Part shown: piece by piece, positions 15,001 to 27,467 of the stretch
Layout of the letters: the number at the start of each line of letters is the position of its first letter
Numbering within the stretch: position 1 is the stretch's first letter
Assembly (NCBI GenBank): GCA_964057225.1
Contig: OZ059900.1
Location: 9,558,501-9,622,500, forward strand
DNA: 64,000 nucleotides
Source of the DNA: Auanema rhodensis
Taxonomy: Eukaryota > Nematoda > Chromadorea > Rhabditida > Rhabditidae
Reading direction: 5' to 3'
Translations under genes and position numbers: made by a program
Notes under the pieces: generated by a model
Told to the model about the DNA's origin: nothing
The model's input: the letters and a program-made list of their open reading frames with translations, nothing else
The model's database searches: none

Positions 15001-18000
15001 GCCTTGGTTGATGGAGCCTTTGTAGACTTCATGGTAGTACTCATGTTAGGATCTTTAGTTGACTTCGGCGTTGACGGAGCCTTGGTTGATGGAGCCTTTG
15101 TAGACTTCATGGTAGTACTCATGTTAGGATCTTTAGTAGACTTCGGCGTTGACGGAGCCTTGGTTGATGGAGCCTTTGTCGACTTCATGGTAGTACTCAT
15201 GTTAGGATCTTTAGTAGACTTCGGCGTTGACGGAGCCTTGGTTGATGGAGCCTTTGTAGACTTCATGGTAGTACTCATGTTAGGATCTTTAGTTGACTTC
15301 GGCGTTGACGGAGCCTTGGTTGATGGAGCCTTTGTAGACTTCATGGTAGTACTCATGGTAGGATCTTTAGTTGACTTCGGCGTTGACGGAGCCTTGGTTG
15401 ATGGAGCCTTTGTCGACTTCATGGTAGTACTCATGTTAGGATCTTTAGTTGACTTCGGCGTTGACGGAGCCTTGGTTGATGGAGCCTTTGTAGACTTCAT
15501 GGTAGTACTCATGTTAGGATCTTTAGTTGACTTCGGCGTTGACGGAGCCTTGGTTGATGGAGCCTTTGTAGACTTCATGGTAGTACTCATGGTAGGATCT
15601 TTAGTTGACTTCGGCGTTGACGGAGCCTTGGTTGATGGAGCCTTTGTAGACTTCATGGTAGTACTCATGTTAGGATCTTTAGTAGACTTCGGCGTTGACG
15701 GAGCCTTGGTTGATGGAGCCTTTGTCGACTTCATGGTAGTACTCATGGTAGGATCTTTAGTTGACTTCGGCGTTGACGGAGCCTTGGTTGATGGAGCCTT
15801 TGTAGACTTCATGGTAGTACTCATGTTAGGATCTTTAGTAGACTTCGGCGTTGACGGAGCCTTGGTTGATGGAGCCTTTGTAGACTTCATGGTAGTACTC
15901 ATGTTAGGATCTTTAGTAGACTTCGGCGTTGACGGAGCCTTGGTTGATGGAGCCTTTGTCGACTTCATGGTAGTACTCATGGTAGGATCTTTAGTTGACT
16001 TCGGCGTTGACGGAGCCTTGGTTGATGGAGCCTTTGTCGACTTCATGGTAGTACTCATGTTAGGATCTTTAGTTGACTTCGGCGTTGACGGAGCCTTGGT
16101 TGATGGAGCCTTTGTAGACTTCATGGTAGTACTCATGTTAGGATCTTTAGTTGACTTCGGCGTTGACGGAGCCTTGGTTGATGGAGCCTTTGTAGACTTC
16201 ATGGTAGTACTCATGGTAGGATCTTTAGTTGACTTCGGCGTTGACGGAGCCTTGGTTGATGGAGCCTTTGTCGACTTCATGGTAGTACTCATGTTAGGAT
16301 CTTTAGTAGACTTCGGCGTTGACGGAGCCTTGGTTGATGGAGCCTTTGTAGACTTCATGGTAGTACTCATGTTAGGATCTTTAGTTGACTTCGGCGTTGA
16401 CGGAGCCTTGGTTGATGGAGCCTTTGTAGACTTCATGGTAGTACTCATGTTAGGATCTTTAGTTGACTTCGGCGTTGACGGAGCCTTGGTTGATGCAGCC
16501 TTTGTGGACTTCATGGTAGTACTCATGGTAGGATCTTTAGTTGACTTCGGCGTTGACGGAGCCTTGGTTGATGGAGCCTTTGTAGACTTCATGGTAGTAC
16601 TCATGTTAGGATCTTTAGTTGACTTCGGCGTTGACGGAGCCTTGGTTGATGGAGCCTTTGTAGACTTCATGGTAGTACTCATGTTAGGATCTTTAGTTGA
16701 CTTCGGCGTTGACGGAGCCTTGGTTGATGGAGCCTTTGTAGACTTCATGGTAGTACTCATGTTAGGATCTTTAGTTGACTTCGGCGTTGACGGAGCCTTG
16801 GTTGATGCAGCCTTTGTGGACTTCATGGTAGTACTCATGGTAGGATCTTTAGTTGACTTCGGCGTTGACGGAGCCTTGGTTGATGGAGCCTTTGTAGACT
16901 TCATGGTAGTACTCATGTTAGGATCTTTAGTTGACTTCGGCGTTGACGGAGCCTTGGTTGATGGAGCCTTTGTCGACTTCATGGTAGTACTCATGTTAGG
17001 ATCTTTAGTAGACTTCGGCGTTGACGGAGCCTTGGTTGATGGAGCCTTTGTAGACTTCATGGTAGTACTCATGTTAGGATCTTTAGTTGACTTCGGCGTT
17101 GACGGAGCCTTGGTTGATGGAGCCTTTGTAGACTTCATGGTAGTACTCATGTTAGGATCTTTAGTAGACTTCGGCGTTGACGGAGCCTTGGTTGATGCAG
17201 CCTCTGTAGACTTCATGGTAGTACTCATGTTAGGATCTTTAGTTGACTTCGGCGTTGACGGAGCCTTGGTTGATGGAGCCTTTGTCGACTTCATGGTAGT
17301 ACTCATGTTAGGATCTTTAGTAGACTTCGGCGTTGACGGAGCCTTGGTTGATGGAGCCTTTGTAGACTTCATGGTAGTACTCATGTTAGGATCTTTAGTT
17401 GACTTCGGCGTTGACGGAGCCTTGGTTGATGGAGCCTTTGTAGACTTCATGGTAGTACTCATGTTAGGATCTTTAGTTGACTTCGGCGTTGACGGAGCCT
17501 TGGTTGATGGAGCCTTTGTAGACTTCATGGTAGTACTCATGTTAGGATCTTTAGTAGACTTCGGCGTTGACGGAGCCTTGGTTGATGGAGCCTTTGTAGA
17601 CTTCATGGTAGTACTCATGTTAGGATCTTTAGTAGACTTCGGCGTTGACGGAGCCTTGGTTGATGGAGCCTTTGTAGACTTCATGGTAGTACTCATGTTA
17701 GGATCTTTAGTAGACTTCGGCGTTGACGGAGCCTTGGTTGATGTAGCCTTTGTCGACTTCATGGTAGTACTCATGGTAGGATCTTTAGTTGACTTCGGCG
17801 TTGACGGAGCCTTGGTTGATGGAGCCTTTGTCGACTTCATGGTAGTACTCATGTTAGGATCTTTAGTTGACTTCGGCGTTGACGGAGCCTTGGTTGATGC
17901 AGCCTTTGTAGACTTCATTGTAGTACTCATGTTAGGATCTTTAGTAGACTTCGGCGTTGACGGAGCCTTGGTTGATGGAGCCTTTGTAGACTTCATGGTA

Positions 18001-21000
18001 GTACTCATGTTAGGATCTTTAGTTGACTTCGGCGTTGACGGAGCCTTGGTTGATGGAGCCTTTGTAGACTTCATGGTAGTACTCATGTTAGGATCTTTAG
18101 TAGACTTCGGCGTTGACGGAGCCTTGGTTGATGGAGCCTTTGTCGACTTCATGGTAGTACTCATGTTAGGATCTTTAGTAGACTTCGGCGTTGACGGAGC
18201 CTTGGTTGATGGAGCCTTTGTAGACTTCATGGTAGTACTCATGTTAGGATCTTTAGTTGACTTCGGCGTTGACGGAGCCTTGGTTGATGGAGCCTTTGTA
18301 GACTTCATGGTAGTACTCATGGTAGGATCTTTAGTTGACTTCGGCGTTGACGGAGCCCTGGTTGATGGAGCCTTTGTCGACTTCATGGTAGTACTCATGG
18401 TAGGATCTTTAGTTGACTTCGGCGTTGACGGAGCCTTGGTTGATGGAGCCTTTGTCGACTTCATGGTAGTACTCATGTTAGGATCTTTAGTTGACTTCGG
18501 CGTTGACGGAGCCTTGGTTGATGCAGCCTTTGTAGACTTCATGGTAGTACTCATGTTAGGATCTTTAGTTGACTTCGGCGTTGACGGAGCCTTGGTTGAT
18601 GCAGCCTTTGTCGACTTCATGGTAGTACTCATGTTAGGATCTTTAGTTGACTTCGGCGTTGACGGAGCCTTGGTTGATGGAGCCTTTGTCGACTTCATGG
18701 TAGTACTCATGTTAGGATCTTTAGTTGACTTCGGCGTTGACGGAGCCTTGGTTGATGGAGCCTTTGTCGACTTCATGGTAGTACTCATGTTAGGATCTTT
18801 AGTTGACTTCGGCGTTGACGGAGCCTTGGTTGATGCAGCCTTTGTAGACTTCATGGTAGTACTCATGTTAGGATCTTTAGTAGACTTCGGCGTTGACGGA
18901 GCCTTGGTTGATGCAGCCTTTGTAGACTTCATTGTAGTACTCATGTTAGGATCTTTAGTTGACTTCGGCGTTGACGGAGCCTTGGTTGATGCAGCCTTTG
19001 TAGACTTCATTGTAGTACTCATGTTAGGATCTTTAGTTGACTTCGGCGTTGACGGAGCCTTGGTTGATGGAGCCTTTGTAGACTTCATGGTAGTACTCAT
19101 GTTAGGATCTTTAGTTGACTTCGGCGTTGACGGAGCCTTGGTTGATGCAGCCTTTGTCGACTTCATGGTAGTACTCATGTTAGGATCTTTAGTTGACTTC
19201 GGCGTTGACGGAGCCTTGGTTGATGGAGCCTTTGTAGACTTCATGGTAGTACTCATGTTAGGATCTTTAGTTGACTTCGGCGTTGACGGAGCCTTGGTTG
19301 ATGCAGCCTTTGTCGACTTCATGGTAGTACTCATGTTAGGATCTTTAGTTGACTTCGGCGTTGACGGAGCCTTGGTTGATGCAGCCTTTGTCGACTTCAT
19401 TGTAGTACTCATGTTAGGATCTTTAGTTGACTTCGGCGTTGACGGAGCCTTGGTTGATGCAGACTTTGTCGACTTCATGGTAGTACTCATGGTAGGATCT
19501 TTAGTTGACTTCGGCGTTGACGGAGCCTTGGTTGATGCAGCCTTTGTCGACTTCATGGTAGTACTCATGTTAGGATCTTTAGTTGACTTCGGCGTTGACG
19601 GAGCCTTGGTTGATGCAGCCTTTGTAGACTTCATTGTAGTACTCATGTTAGGATCTTTAGTTGACTTCGGCGTTGACGGAGCCTTGGTTGATGCAGCCTT
19701 TGTAGACTTCATTGTAGTACTCATGTTAGGATCTTTAGTTGACTTCGGCGTTGACGGAGCCTTGGTTGATGCAGCCTTTGTCGACTTCATGGTAGTACTC
19801 ATGGTAGGATCTTTAGTTGACTTCGGCGTTGACGGAGCCTTGGTTGATGGAGCCTTTGTCGACTTCATGGTAGTACTCATGGTAGGATCTTTAGTTGACT
19901 TCGGCGTTGACGGAGCCTTGGTTGATGCAGCCTTTGTCGACTTCATTGTAGTACTCATGTTAGGATCTTTAGTTGACTTCGGCGTTGACGGAGCCTTGGT
20001 TGATGCAGCCTTTGTAGACTTCATTGTAGTACTCATGTTAGGATCTTTAGTTGACTTCGGCGTTGACGGAGCCTTGGTTGATGCAGCCTTTGTAGACTTC
20101 ATTGTAGTACTCATGTTAGGATCTTTAGTTGACTTCGGCGTTGACGGAGCCTTGGTTGATGCAGCCTTTGTAGACTTCATTGTAGTACTCATGTTAGGAC
20201 CTTTAGTTGACTTCGGCGTTGACGGAGCCTTGGTTGATGCAGCCTTTGTCGACTTCATGGTAGTACTCATGGTAGGATCTTTAGTTGACTTCGGCGTTGA
20301 CGGAGCCTTGGTTGATGGAGCCTTTGTCGACTTCATGGTAGTACTCATGGTAGGATCTTTAGTTGACTTCGGCGTTGACGGAGCCTTGGTTGATGCAGCC
20401 TTTGTAGACTTCATTGTAGTACTCATGTTAGGATCTTTAGTTGACTTCGGCGTTGACGGAGCCTTGGTTGATGCAGCCTTTGTCGACTTCATGGTAGTAC
20501 TCATGGTAGGATCTTTAGTTGACTTCGGCGTTGACGGAGCCTTGGTTGATGGAGCCTTTGTCGACTTCATGGTAGTACTCATGGTAGGATCTTTAGTTGA
20601 CTTCGGCGTTGACGGAGCCTTGGTTGATGCAGCCTTTGTAGACTTCATTGTAGTACTCATGTTAGGATCTTTAGTTGACTTCGGCGTTGACGGAGCCTTG
20701 GTTGATGCAGCCTTTGTCGACTTCATGGTAGTACTCATGGTAGGATCTTTAGTTGACTTCGGCGTTGACGGAGCCTTGGTTGATGGAGCCTTTGTCGACT
20801 TCATGGTAGTACTCATGGTAGGATCTTTAGTTGACTTCGGCGTTGACGGAGCCTTGGTTGATGCAGCCTTTGTAGACTTCATTGTAGTACTCATGTTAGG
20901 ATCTTTAGTTGACTTTGGCGTTGACGGAGCCTTGGTTGATGGAGCCTTTGTCGACTTCATGGTAGTACTCATGTTAGGATCTTTAGTTGACTTTGGCGTT

Positions 21001-24000
21001 GACGGAGCCTTGGTTGATGGAGCCTTTGTAGACTTCATGGTAGTACTCATGTTAGGATCTTTAGTAGACTTCGGCGTTGACGGAGCCTTGGTTGATGGAG
21101 CCTTTGTCGACTTCATGGTAGTACTCATGGTAGGATCTTTAGTTGACTTCGGCGTTGACGGAGCCTTGGTTGATGGAGCCTTTGTCGACTTCATGGTAGT
21201 ACTCATGTTAGGATCTTTAGTTGACTTCGGCGTTGACGGAGCCTTGGTTGATGCAGCCTTTGTAGACTTCATTGTAGTACTCATGTTAGGATCTTTAGTT
21301 GACTTTGGCGTTGACGGAGCCTTGGTTGATGGAGCCTTTGTCGACTTCATGGTAGTACTCATGTTAGGATCTTTAGTTGACTTTGGCGTTGACGGAGCCT
21401 TGGTTGATGGAGCCTTTGTAGACTTCATGGTAGTACTCATGTTAGGATCTTTAGTAGACTTCGGCGTTGACGGAGCCTTGGTTGATGGAGCCTTTGTCGA
21501 CTTCATGGTAGTACTCATGGTAGGATCTTTAGTTGACTTCGGCGTTGACGGAGCCTTGGTTGATGGAGCCTTTGTCGACTTCATGGTAGTACTCATGTTA
21601 GGATCTTTAGTTGACTTCGGCGTTGACGGAGCCTTGGTTGATGCAGCCTTTGTAGACTTCATTGTAGTACTCATGTTAGGATCTTTAGTTGACTTCGGCG
21701 TTGACGGAGCCTTGGTTGATGCAGCCTTTGTAGACTTCATGGTAGTACTCATGTTAGGATCTTTAGTTGACTTCGGCGTTGACGGAGCCTTGGTTGATGC
21801 AGCCTTTGTAGACTTCATTGTAGTACTCATGTTAGGATCTTTAGTTGACTTTGGCGTTGACGGAGCCTTGGTTGATGGAGCCTTTGTCGACTTCATGGTA
21901 GTACTCATGTTAGGATCTTTAGTTGACTTTGGCGTTGACGGAGCCTTGGTTGATGGAGCCTTTGTAGACTTCATGGTAGTACTCATGTTAGGATCTTTAG
22001 TAGACTTCGGCGTTGACGGAGCCTTGGTTGATGGAGCCTTTGTCGACTTCATGGTAGTACTCATGGTAGGATCTTTAGTTGACTTCGGCGTTGACAGAGC
22101 CTTGGTTGATGGAGCCTTTGTCGACTTCATGGTAGTACTCATGTTAGGATCTTTAGTTGACTTCGGCGTTGACGGAGCCTTGGTTGATGCAGCCTTTGTA
22201 GACTTCATTGTAGTACTCATGTTAGGATCTTTAGTTGACTTCGGCGTTGACGGAGCCTTGGTTGATGCAGCCTTTGTCGACTTCATGGTAGTACTCATGT
22301 TAGGATCTTTAGTTGACTTCGGCGTTGACGGAGCCCTGGTTGATGGAGCCTTTGTCGACTTCATGGTAGTACTCATGTTAGGATCTTTAGTTGACTTCGG
22401 CGTTGAAGGAGCCTTGGTTGATGCAGCCTTTGTAGACTTCATTGTAGTACTCATGTTAGGATCTTTAGTTGACTTCGGCGTTGACGGAGCCTTGGTTGAT
22501 GGAGCCTTTGTCGACTTCATGGTAGTACTCATGTTAGGATCTTTAGTTGACTTCGGCGTTGAAGGAGCCTTGGTTGATGCAGCCTTTGTAGACTTCATTG
22601 TAGTACTCATGTTAGGATCTTTAGTTGACTTCGGCGTTGACGGAGCCTTGGTTGATGCAGCCTTTGTAGACTTCATGGTAGTACTCATGTTAGGATCTTT
22701 AGTTGACTTCGGCGTTGACGGAGCCTTGGTTGATGCAGCCTTTGTAGACTTCATGGTAGTACTCATGTTAGGATCTTTAGTTGACTTCGGCGTTGACGGA
22801 GCCTTGGTTGATGCAGCCTTTGTCGACTTCATGGTAGTACTCATGTTAGGATCTTTAGTTGACTTCGGCGTTGACGGAGCCTTGGTTGATGCAGCCTTTG
22901 TAGACTTCATTGTAGTACTCATGTTAGGATCTTTAGTTGACTTCGGCGTTGACGGAGCCTTGGTTGATGGAGCCTTTGTCGACTTCATGGTAGTACTCAT
23001 GGTAGGATCTTTAGTTGACTTCGGCGTTGACGGAGCCTTGGTTGATGGAGCCTTTGTAGACTTCATGGTAGTACTCATGTTAGGATCTTTAGTAGACTTC
23101 GGCGTTGACGGAGCCTTGGTTGATGGAGCCTTTGTAGACTTCATGGTAGTACTCATGTTAGGATCTTTAGTTGACTTCGGCGTTGACGGAGCCTTGGTTG
23201 ATGCAGCCTTTGTAGACTTCATGGTAGTACTCATGTTAGGATCTTTAGTTGACTTCGGCGTTGACGGAGCCTTGGTTGATGCAGCCTTTGTAGACTTCAT
23301 TGTAGTACTCATGTTAGGATCTTTAGTTGACTTCGGCGTTGAAGGAGCCTTGGTTGATGGAGCCTTTGTCGACTTCATGGTAGTACTCATGTTAGGATCT
23401 TTAGTTGACTTCGGCGTTGACGGAGCCTTGGTTGATGCAGCCTTTGTCGACTTCATGGTAGTACTCATGGTAGGATCTTTAGTTGACTTCGGCGTTGACG
23501 GAGCCCTGGTTGATGGAGCCTTTGTAGACTTCATGGTAGTACTCATGTTAGGATCTTTAGTAGACTTCGGCGTTGACGGAGCCTTGGTTGATGCAGCCTT
23601 TGTAGACTTCATGGTAGTACTCATGTTAGGATCTTTAGTAGACTTCGGCGTTGACGGAGCCTTGGTTGATGGAGCCTTTGTAGACTTCATTGTAGTACTC
23701 ATGTTAGGATCTTTAGTTGACTTCGGCGTTGAAGGAGCCTTGGTTGATGGAGCCTTTGTCGACTTCATGGTAGTACTCATGTTAGGATCTTTAGTTGACT
23801 TCGGCGTTGACGGAGCCTTGGTTGATGCAGCCTTTGTAGACTTCATGGTAGTACTCATGTTAGGATCTTTAGTTGACTTCGGCGTTGACGGAGCCTTGGT
23901 TGATGCAGCCTTTGTAGACTTCATGGTAGTACTCATGTTAGGATCTTTAGTAGACTTCGGCGTTGACGGAGCCTTGGTTGATGGAGCCTTTGTAGACTTC

Positions 24001-24024
24001 ATGGTAGTACTCATGTTAGGATCT
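1..24024 (-). repeat. Type-A tandem array, 308 x 78 bp
   Basis: The 78-bp unit is repeated in exact register: units begin at 1+78k, and unit boundary 24025 still matches, giving 308 units with no insertion or deletion. On the minus strand each unit encodes 26 residues starting DPNMSTTMKSTK and ending TPKSTK. Variation is limited to a few sites: Asn/Thr (AAC/ACC), Pro/Ala (CCA/GCA), synonymous Ser (TCG/TCT and TCA/TCT) and Thr (ACC/ACA) codons, and rare private changes. The array continues past the left edge. Confidence 0.97.
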
Positions 24025-27000
24025 TTAGTTGACTTCTTCGTCGGTGGAACAGGAGTACTTTTGGAATGATCCTTAGTATACTTCTTCGTCGGGGGATTCT
24101 TCGTCCATGGAGTCTTTGTGGGCTTCTCGGTAGTACTTTTGGAATGATCCTTAGTATACTTCTTTGTCGGGGGATTCTTCGTCAATGGAGTCTTTGTGGG
24201 CTTCTCGGTAGTACTTTTGGAAAGATCCTTAGTATACTTCTTTGTCGGGGGATTCTTCGTCCATGGAGTCTTTGTGGGCTTCTCGGTAGTACTTTTGGAA
24301 AGATCCTTAGTATACTTCTTCGTCGGTGGAACTTTCGTCCATGGAGTCTTTGTGGGCTTCTCGGTAGTACTTTTGGAATGATCCTTAGTATACTTCTTTG
24401 TCGGGGGATTCTTCGTCCATGGAGTCTTTGTGGGCTTCTCGGTAGTACTTTTGGAATGATCCTTAGTATACTTCTTTGTCGGGGGATTCTTCGTCCATGG
24501 AGTCTTTGTGGGCTTCTCGGTAGTACTTTTGGAAAGATCCTTAGTATACTTCTTCGTCGGTGGAACTTTCGTCCATGGAGTCTTTGTGGGCTTCTCGGTA
24601 GTACTTTTGGAATGATCCTTAGTATACTTCTTTGTCGGGGGATTCTTCGTCCATGGAGTCTTTGTGGGCTTCTCGGTAGTACTTTTGGAATGATCCTTAG
24701 TATACTTCTTTGTCGGGGGATTCTTCGTCCATGGAGTCTTTGTGGGCTTCTCGGTAGTACTTTTGGAATGATCCTTAGTATACTTCTTCGTCGGGGGATT
24801 CTTCGTCCATGGAGTCTTTGTGGGCTTCTCGGTAGTACTTTTGGAATGATCCTTAGTATACTTCTTCGTCGGTGGAACTTTCGTCCATGGAGTCTTTGTG
24901 GGCTTCTCGGTAGTACTTTTGGAATGATCCTTAGTATACTTCTTTGTCGGGGGATTCTTCGTCCATGGAGTCTTTGTGGGCTTCTCGGTAGTACTTTTGG
25001 AATGATCCTTAGTATACTTCTTTGTCGGGGGATTCTTCGTCCATGGAGTCTTTGTGGGCTTCTCGGTAGTACTTTTGGAATGATCCTTAGTATACTTCTT
25101 TGTCGGGGGATTCTTCGTCCATGGAGTCTTTGTGGGCTTCTCGGTAGTACTTTTGGAATGATCCTTAGTATACTTCTTTGTCGGGGGATTCTTCGTCCAT
25201 GGAGTCTTTGTGGGCTTCTCGGTAGTACTTTTGGAATGATCCTTAGTATACTTCTTTGTCGGGGGATTCTTCGTCCATGGAGTCTTTGTGGGCTTCTCGG
25301 TAGTACTTTTGGAATGATCCTTAGTATACTTCTTCGTCGGTGGAACTTTCGTCCATGGAGTCTTTGTGGGCTTCTCGGTAGTACTTTTGGAATGATCCTT
25401 AGTATACTTCTTTGTCGGGGGATTCTTCGTCCATGGAGTCTTTGTGGGCTTCTCGGTAGTACTTTTGGAATGATCCTTAGTATACTTCTTCGTCGGTGGA
25501 ACTTTCGTCCATGGAGTCTTTGTGGGCTTCTCGGTAGTACTTTTGGAATGATCCTTAGTATACTTCTTTGTCGGGGGATTCTTCGTCCATGGAGTCTTTG
25601 TGGGCTTCTCGGTAGTACTTTTGGAATGATCCTTAGTATACTTTTTTGTCGGGGGATTCTTCGTCCATGGAGTCTTTGTGGGCTTCTCGGTAGTACTTTT
25701 GGAATGATCCTTAGTATACTTCTTCGTCGGTGGAACTTTCGTCCATGGAGTCTTTGTGGGCTTCTCGGTAGTACTTTTGGAATGATCCTTAGTATACTTC
25801 TTTGTCGGGGGATTCTTCGTCCATGGAGTCTTTGTGGGCTTCTCGGTAGTACTTTTGGAATGATCCTTAGTATACTTCTTTGTCGGGGGATTCTTCGTCC
25901 ATGGAGTCTTTGTGGGCTTCTCGGTAGTACTTTTGGAATGATCCTTAGTATACTTCTTTGTCGGGGGATTCTTCGTCCATGGAGTCTTTGTGGGCTTCTC
26001 GGTAGTACTTTTGGAATGATCCTTAGTATACTTCTTCGTCGGTGGAACTTTCGTCCATGGAGTCTTTGTGGGCTTCTCGGTAGTACTTTTGGAATGATCC
26101 TTAGTATACTTCTTTGTCGGGGGATTCTTCGTCCATGGAGTCTTTGTGGGCTTCTCGGTAGTACTTTTGGAATGATCCTTAGTATACTTCTTTGTCGGGG
26201 GATTTTTCGTCCATGGAGTCTTTGTGGGCTTCTCGGTAGTACTTTTGGAAAGATCCTTAGTATACTTCTTTGTCGGGGGATTCTTCGTCCATGGAGTCTT
26301 TGTGGGCTTCTCGGTAGTACTTTTGGAATGATCCTTAGTATACTTCTTTGTCGGGGGATTCTTCGTCCATGGAGTCTTTGTGGGCTTCTGGGTAGTACTT
26401 TTGGAATGATCCTTAGTATACTTCTTTGTCGGGGGATTCTTCGTCCATGGAGTCTTTGTGGGCTTCTCGGTAGTACTTTTGGAATGATCCTTAGTATACT
26501 TCTTTGTCGGTGGAACTTTCGTCCATGGAGTCTTTGTGGGCTTCTCAGGAGTACTTTTGGAATGATCCTTAGTATAGTTCTTCGTTGGTGGAGGCTTCGT
26601 CCATGGAGTCTTTGTGGGCTTTTCAGGAGTACTTTTGGAATGATCCTTAGTATACTTCTTTGTCGGGGGAATCTTCGTCCATGGAGTCTTTGTGGGCTTC
26701 TCGGTAGTACTTTTGGAATGATCCTTAGTATACTTCTTTGTCGGTGGAACTTTCGTCCATGGAGTCTTTGTGGGCTTCTCAGGAGTACTTTTGGAATGAT
26801 CCTTAGTATACTTCTTTGTCGGTGGAACTTTCGTCCATGGAGTCTTTGTGGGCTTCTCAGGAGTACTTTTGGAATGATGCTTAGTATACTTCTTTGTCGG
26901 TGGAACTTTCGTCCATGGAGTCTTTGTGGGCTTCTCGGTAGTACTTTTGGAATGATCCTTAGTATACTTCTGCGTTGGTGGAACCTTCGTCCATGGAGTC

Positions 27001-27467
27001 TTTGTGGGCTTCTCGGGAGTATTTTCGGAATGATCCTTAGGAGGTCTTCCTGTTGATTTGGTTGTTTTTCTGAATGCAGTTCTTGTTGTACTGCTTTGAG
27101 TATTTCCTGCTGTTCTACTCACAAACTTTATTCCGTTTTGTTTGTTTTGATTAGTCTGCGATAGTATGTTGTGGAATAGTTGAGCTTTATCTGTATTTTC
27201 TGAATTAGTATGAATATCTCTTTTAGTATGTTTCGAAGAGATTTCTGTAATGATATATTTGTCTGAGTTTCTTTAGAAAGTGTTTCAATTTAACTGACCT
27301 CGTTTAGAATTTTTCTTAATATCAAGCAGGTTTTTATTAGCGAATAATAGGGTGTCATAGTTCGAATTATATCGAGAAGTAATATGGGTGGTAGTGGCCA
27401 AACTTTTCGTGTCGTTAACATGTTCTGTACAGCAAGCAGAGATTAATAGAATTAAAATATATAGCAT
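1..27467 (-). CDS. Giant secreted Ser/Thr/Pro/Lys-rich repeat protein (mucin/glue-like), 3' end outside window
   Basis: Exon 1 is 27467-27299 and starts MLYILILLISACCTE, a short secretory signal. Its donor (GAG then GTCAGT) joins exon 2 at 27262 through a 36-bp intron and keeps the frame (codon GAC split after base 1). Exon 2 stays open to base 1 without a stop, so at least 9,143 codons are visible and the C-terminus is missing. After a unique N-terminal region of about 130 residues with KR dibasic sites come 38 units starting DHSKSTTEKPTK, a 15-codon partial unit, and 308 units starting DPNMSTTMKSTK. Each unit is 26 residues. Type-A units are about 42% Ser+Thr, with 5 Lys and 4 Pro against one Asp, so the chain is very basic and probably disordered and O-glycosylated. 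It could be a mucin, glue, silk-like or cuticle polymer; the family is not recognised. A TATA box lies 46 bp before the ATG. The minus strand is chosen because only it has signal peptide, intron and promoter. Confidence 0.82.
24025..24069 (-). repeat. Truncated junction unit between the two arrays
   Basis: This 45-bp (15-codon) segment lies between type B and type A. Its minus-strand start reads DHSKSTP like type B and its end reads KKSTK like type A. It is a partial hybrid unit that preserves the reading frame and marks the breakpoint between the two subfamilies. Confidence 0.85.
24070..27033 (-). repeat. Type-B tandem array, 38 x 78 bp
   Basis: There are 38 units of exactly 78 bp (24070 + 38 x 78 = 27034). 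On the minus strand each reads DHSKSTTEKPTKTPWTK and ends in KKYTK, with variants such as Asn-Pro-Pro versus Val-Pro-Pro and Thr-Glu versus Pro-Glu near the 5' edge. Each unit carries one Trp and usually one Tyr, both absent from type A. The units nearest the N-terminus (26500-27033) are the most diverged, as expected at the edge of an array. The two subfamilies are clearly related (STT, K.TK, P.TK spacing). Confidence 0.95.
27263..27298 (-). other. 36-bp intron of the giant gene
   Basis: On the minus strand the intron begins GTCAGT and ends ACTCAG, 36 bases in all. Exon 1 otherwise stops at TGA just inside the intron, and the long exon-2 frame is closed upstream by TAA inside it. Splicing removes both stops and restores one frame. 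The length is short but comparable with the 39-47 bp introns of neighbouring genes. Confidence 0.75.

Noticed and set aside
1-24024. CRISPR-like or satellite DNA interpretation of the array
   Set aside because: Units are contiguous with no spacers, the register is a multiple of three, and the frame joins a signal-peptide exon. A satellite would not keep the frame. Assembly-length error cannot be excluded.
28-24069. 8,013-codon plus-strand frame (Val/Leu/Asp/Phe-rich)
   Set aside because: It has no signal peptide, promoter or start context, and begins inside the array. The minus strand has a signal peptide, intron, TATA box and sensible hydrophilic product. The plus frame is open because both frames share wobble positions.
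24066-27056. 996-codon plus-strand frame with Leu/Cys/Trp-rich units
   Set aside because: Antisense shadow of the type-B units of the same minus-strand gene.
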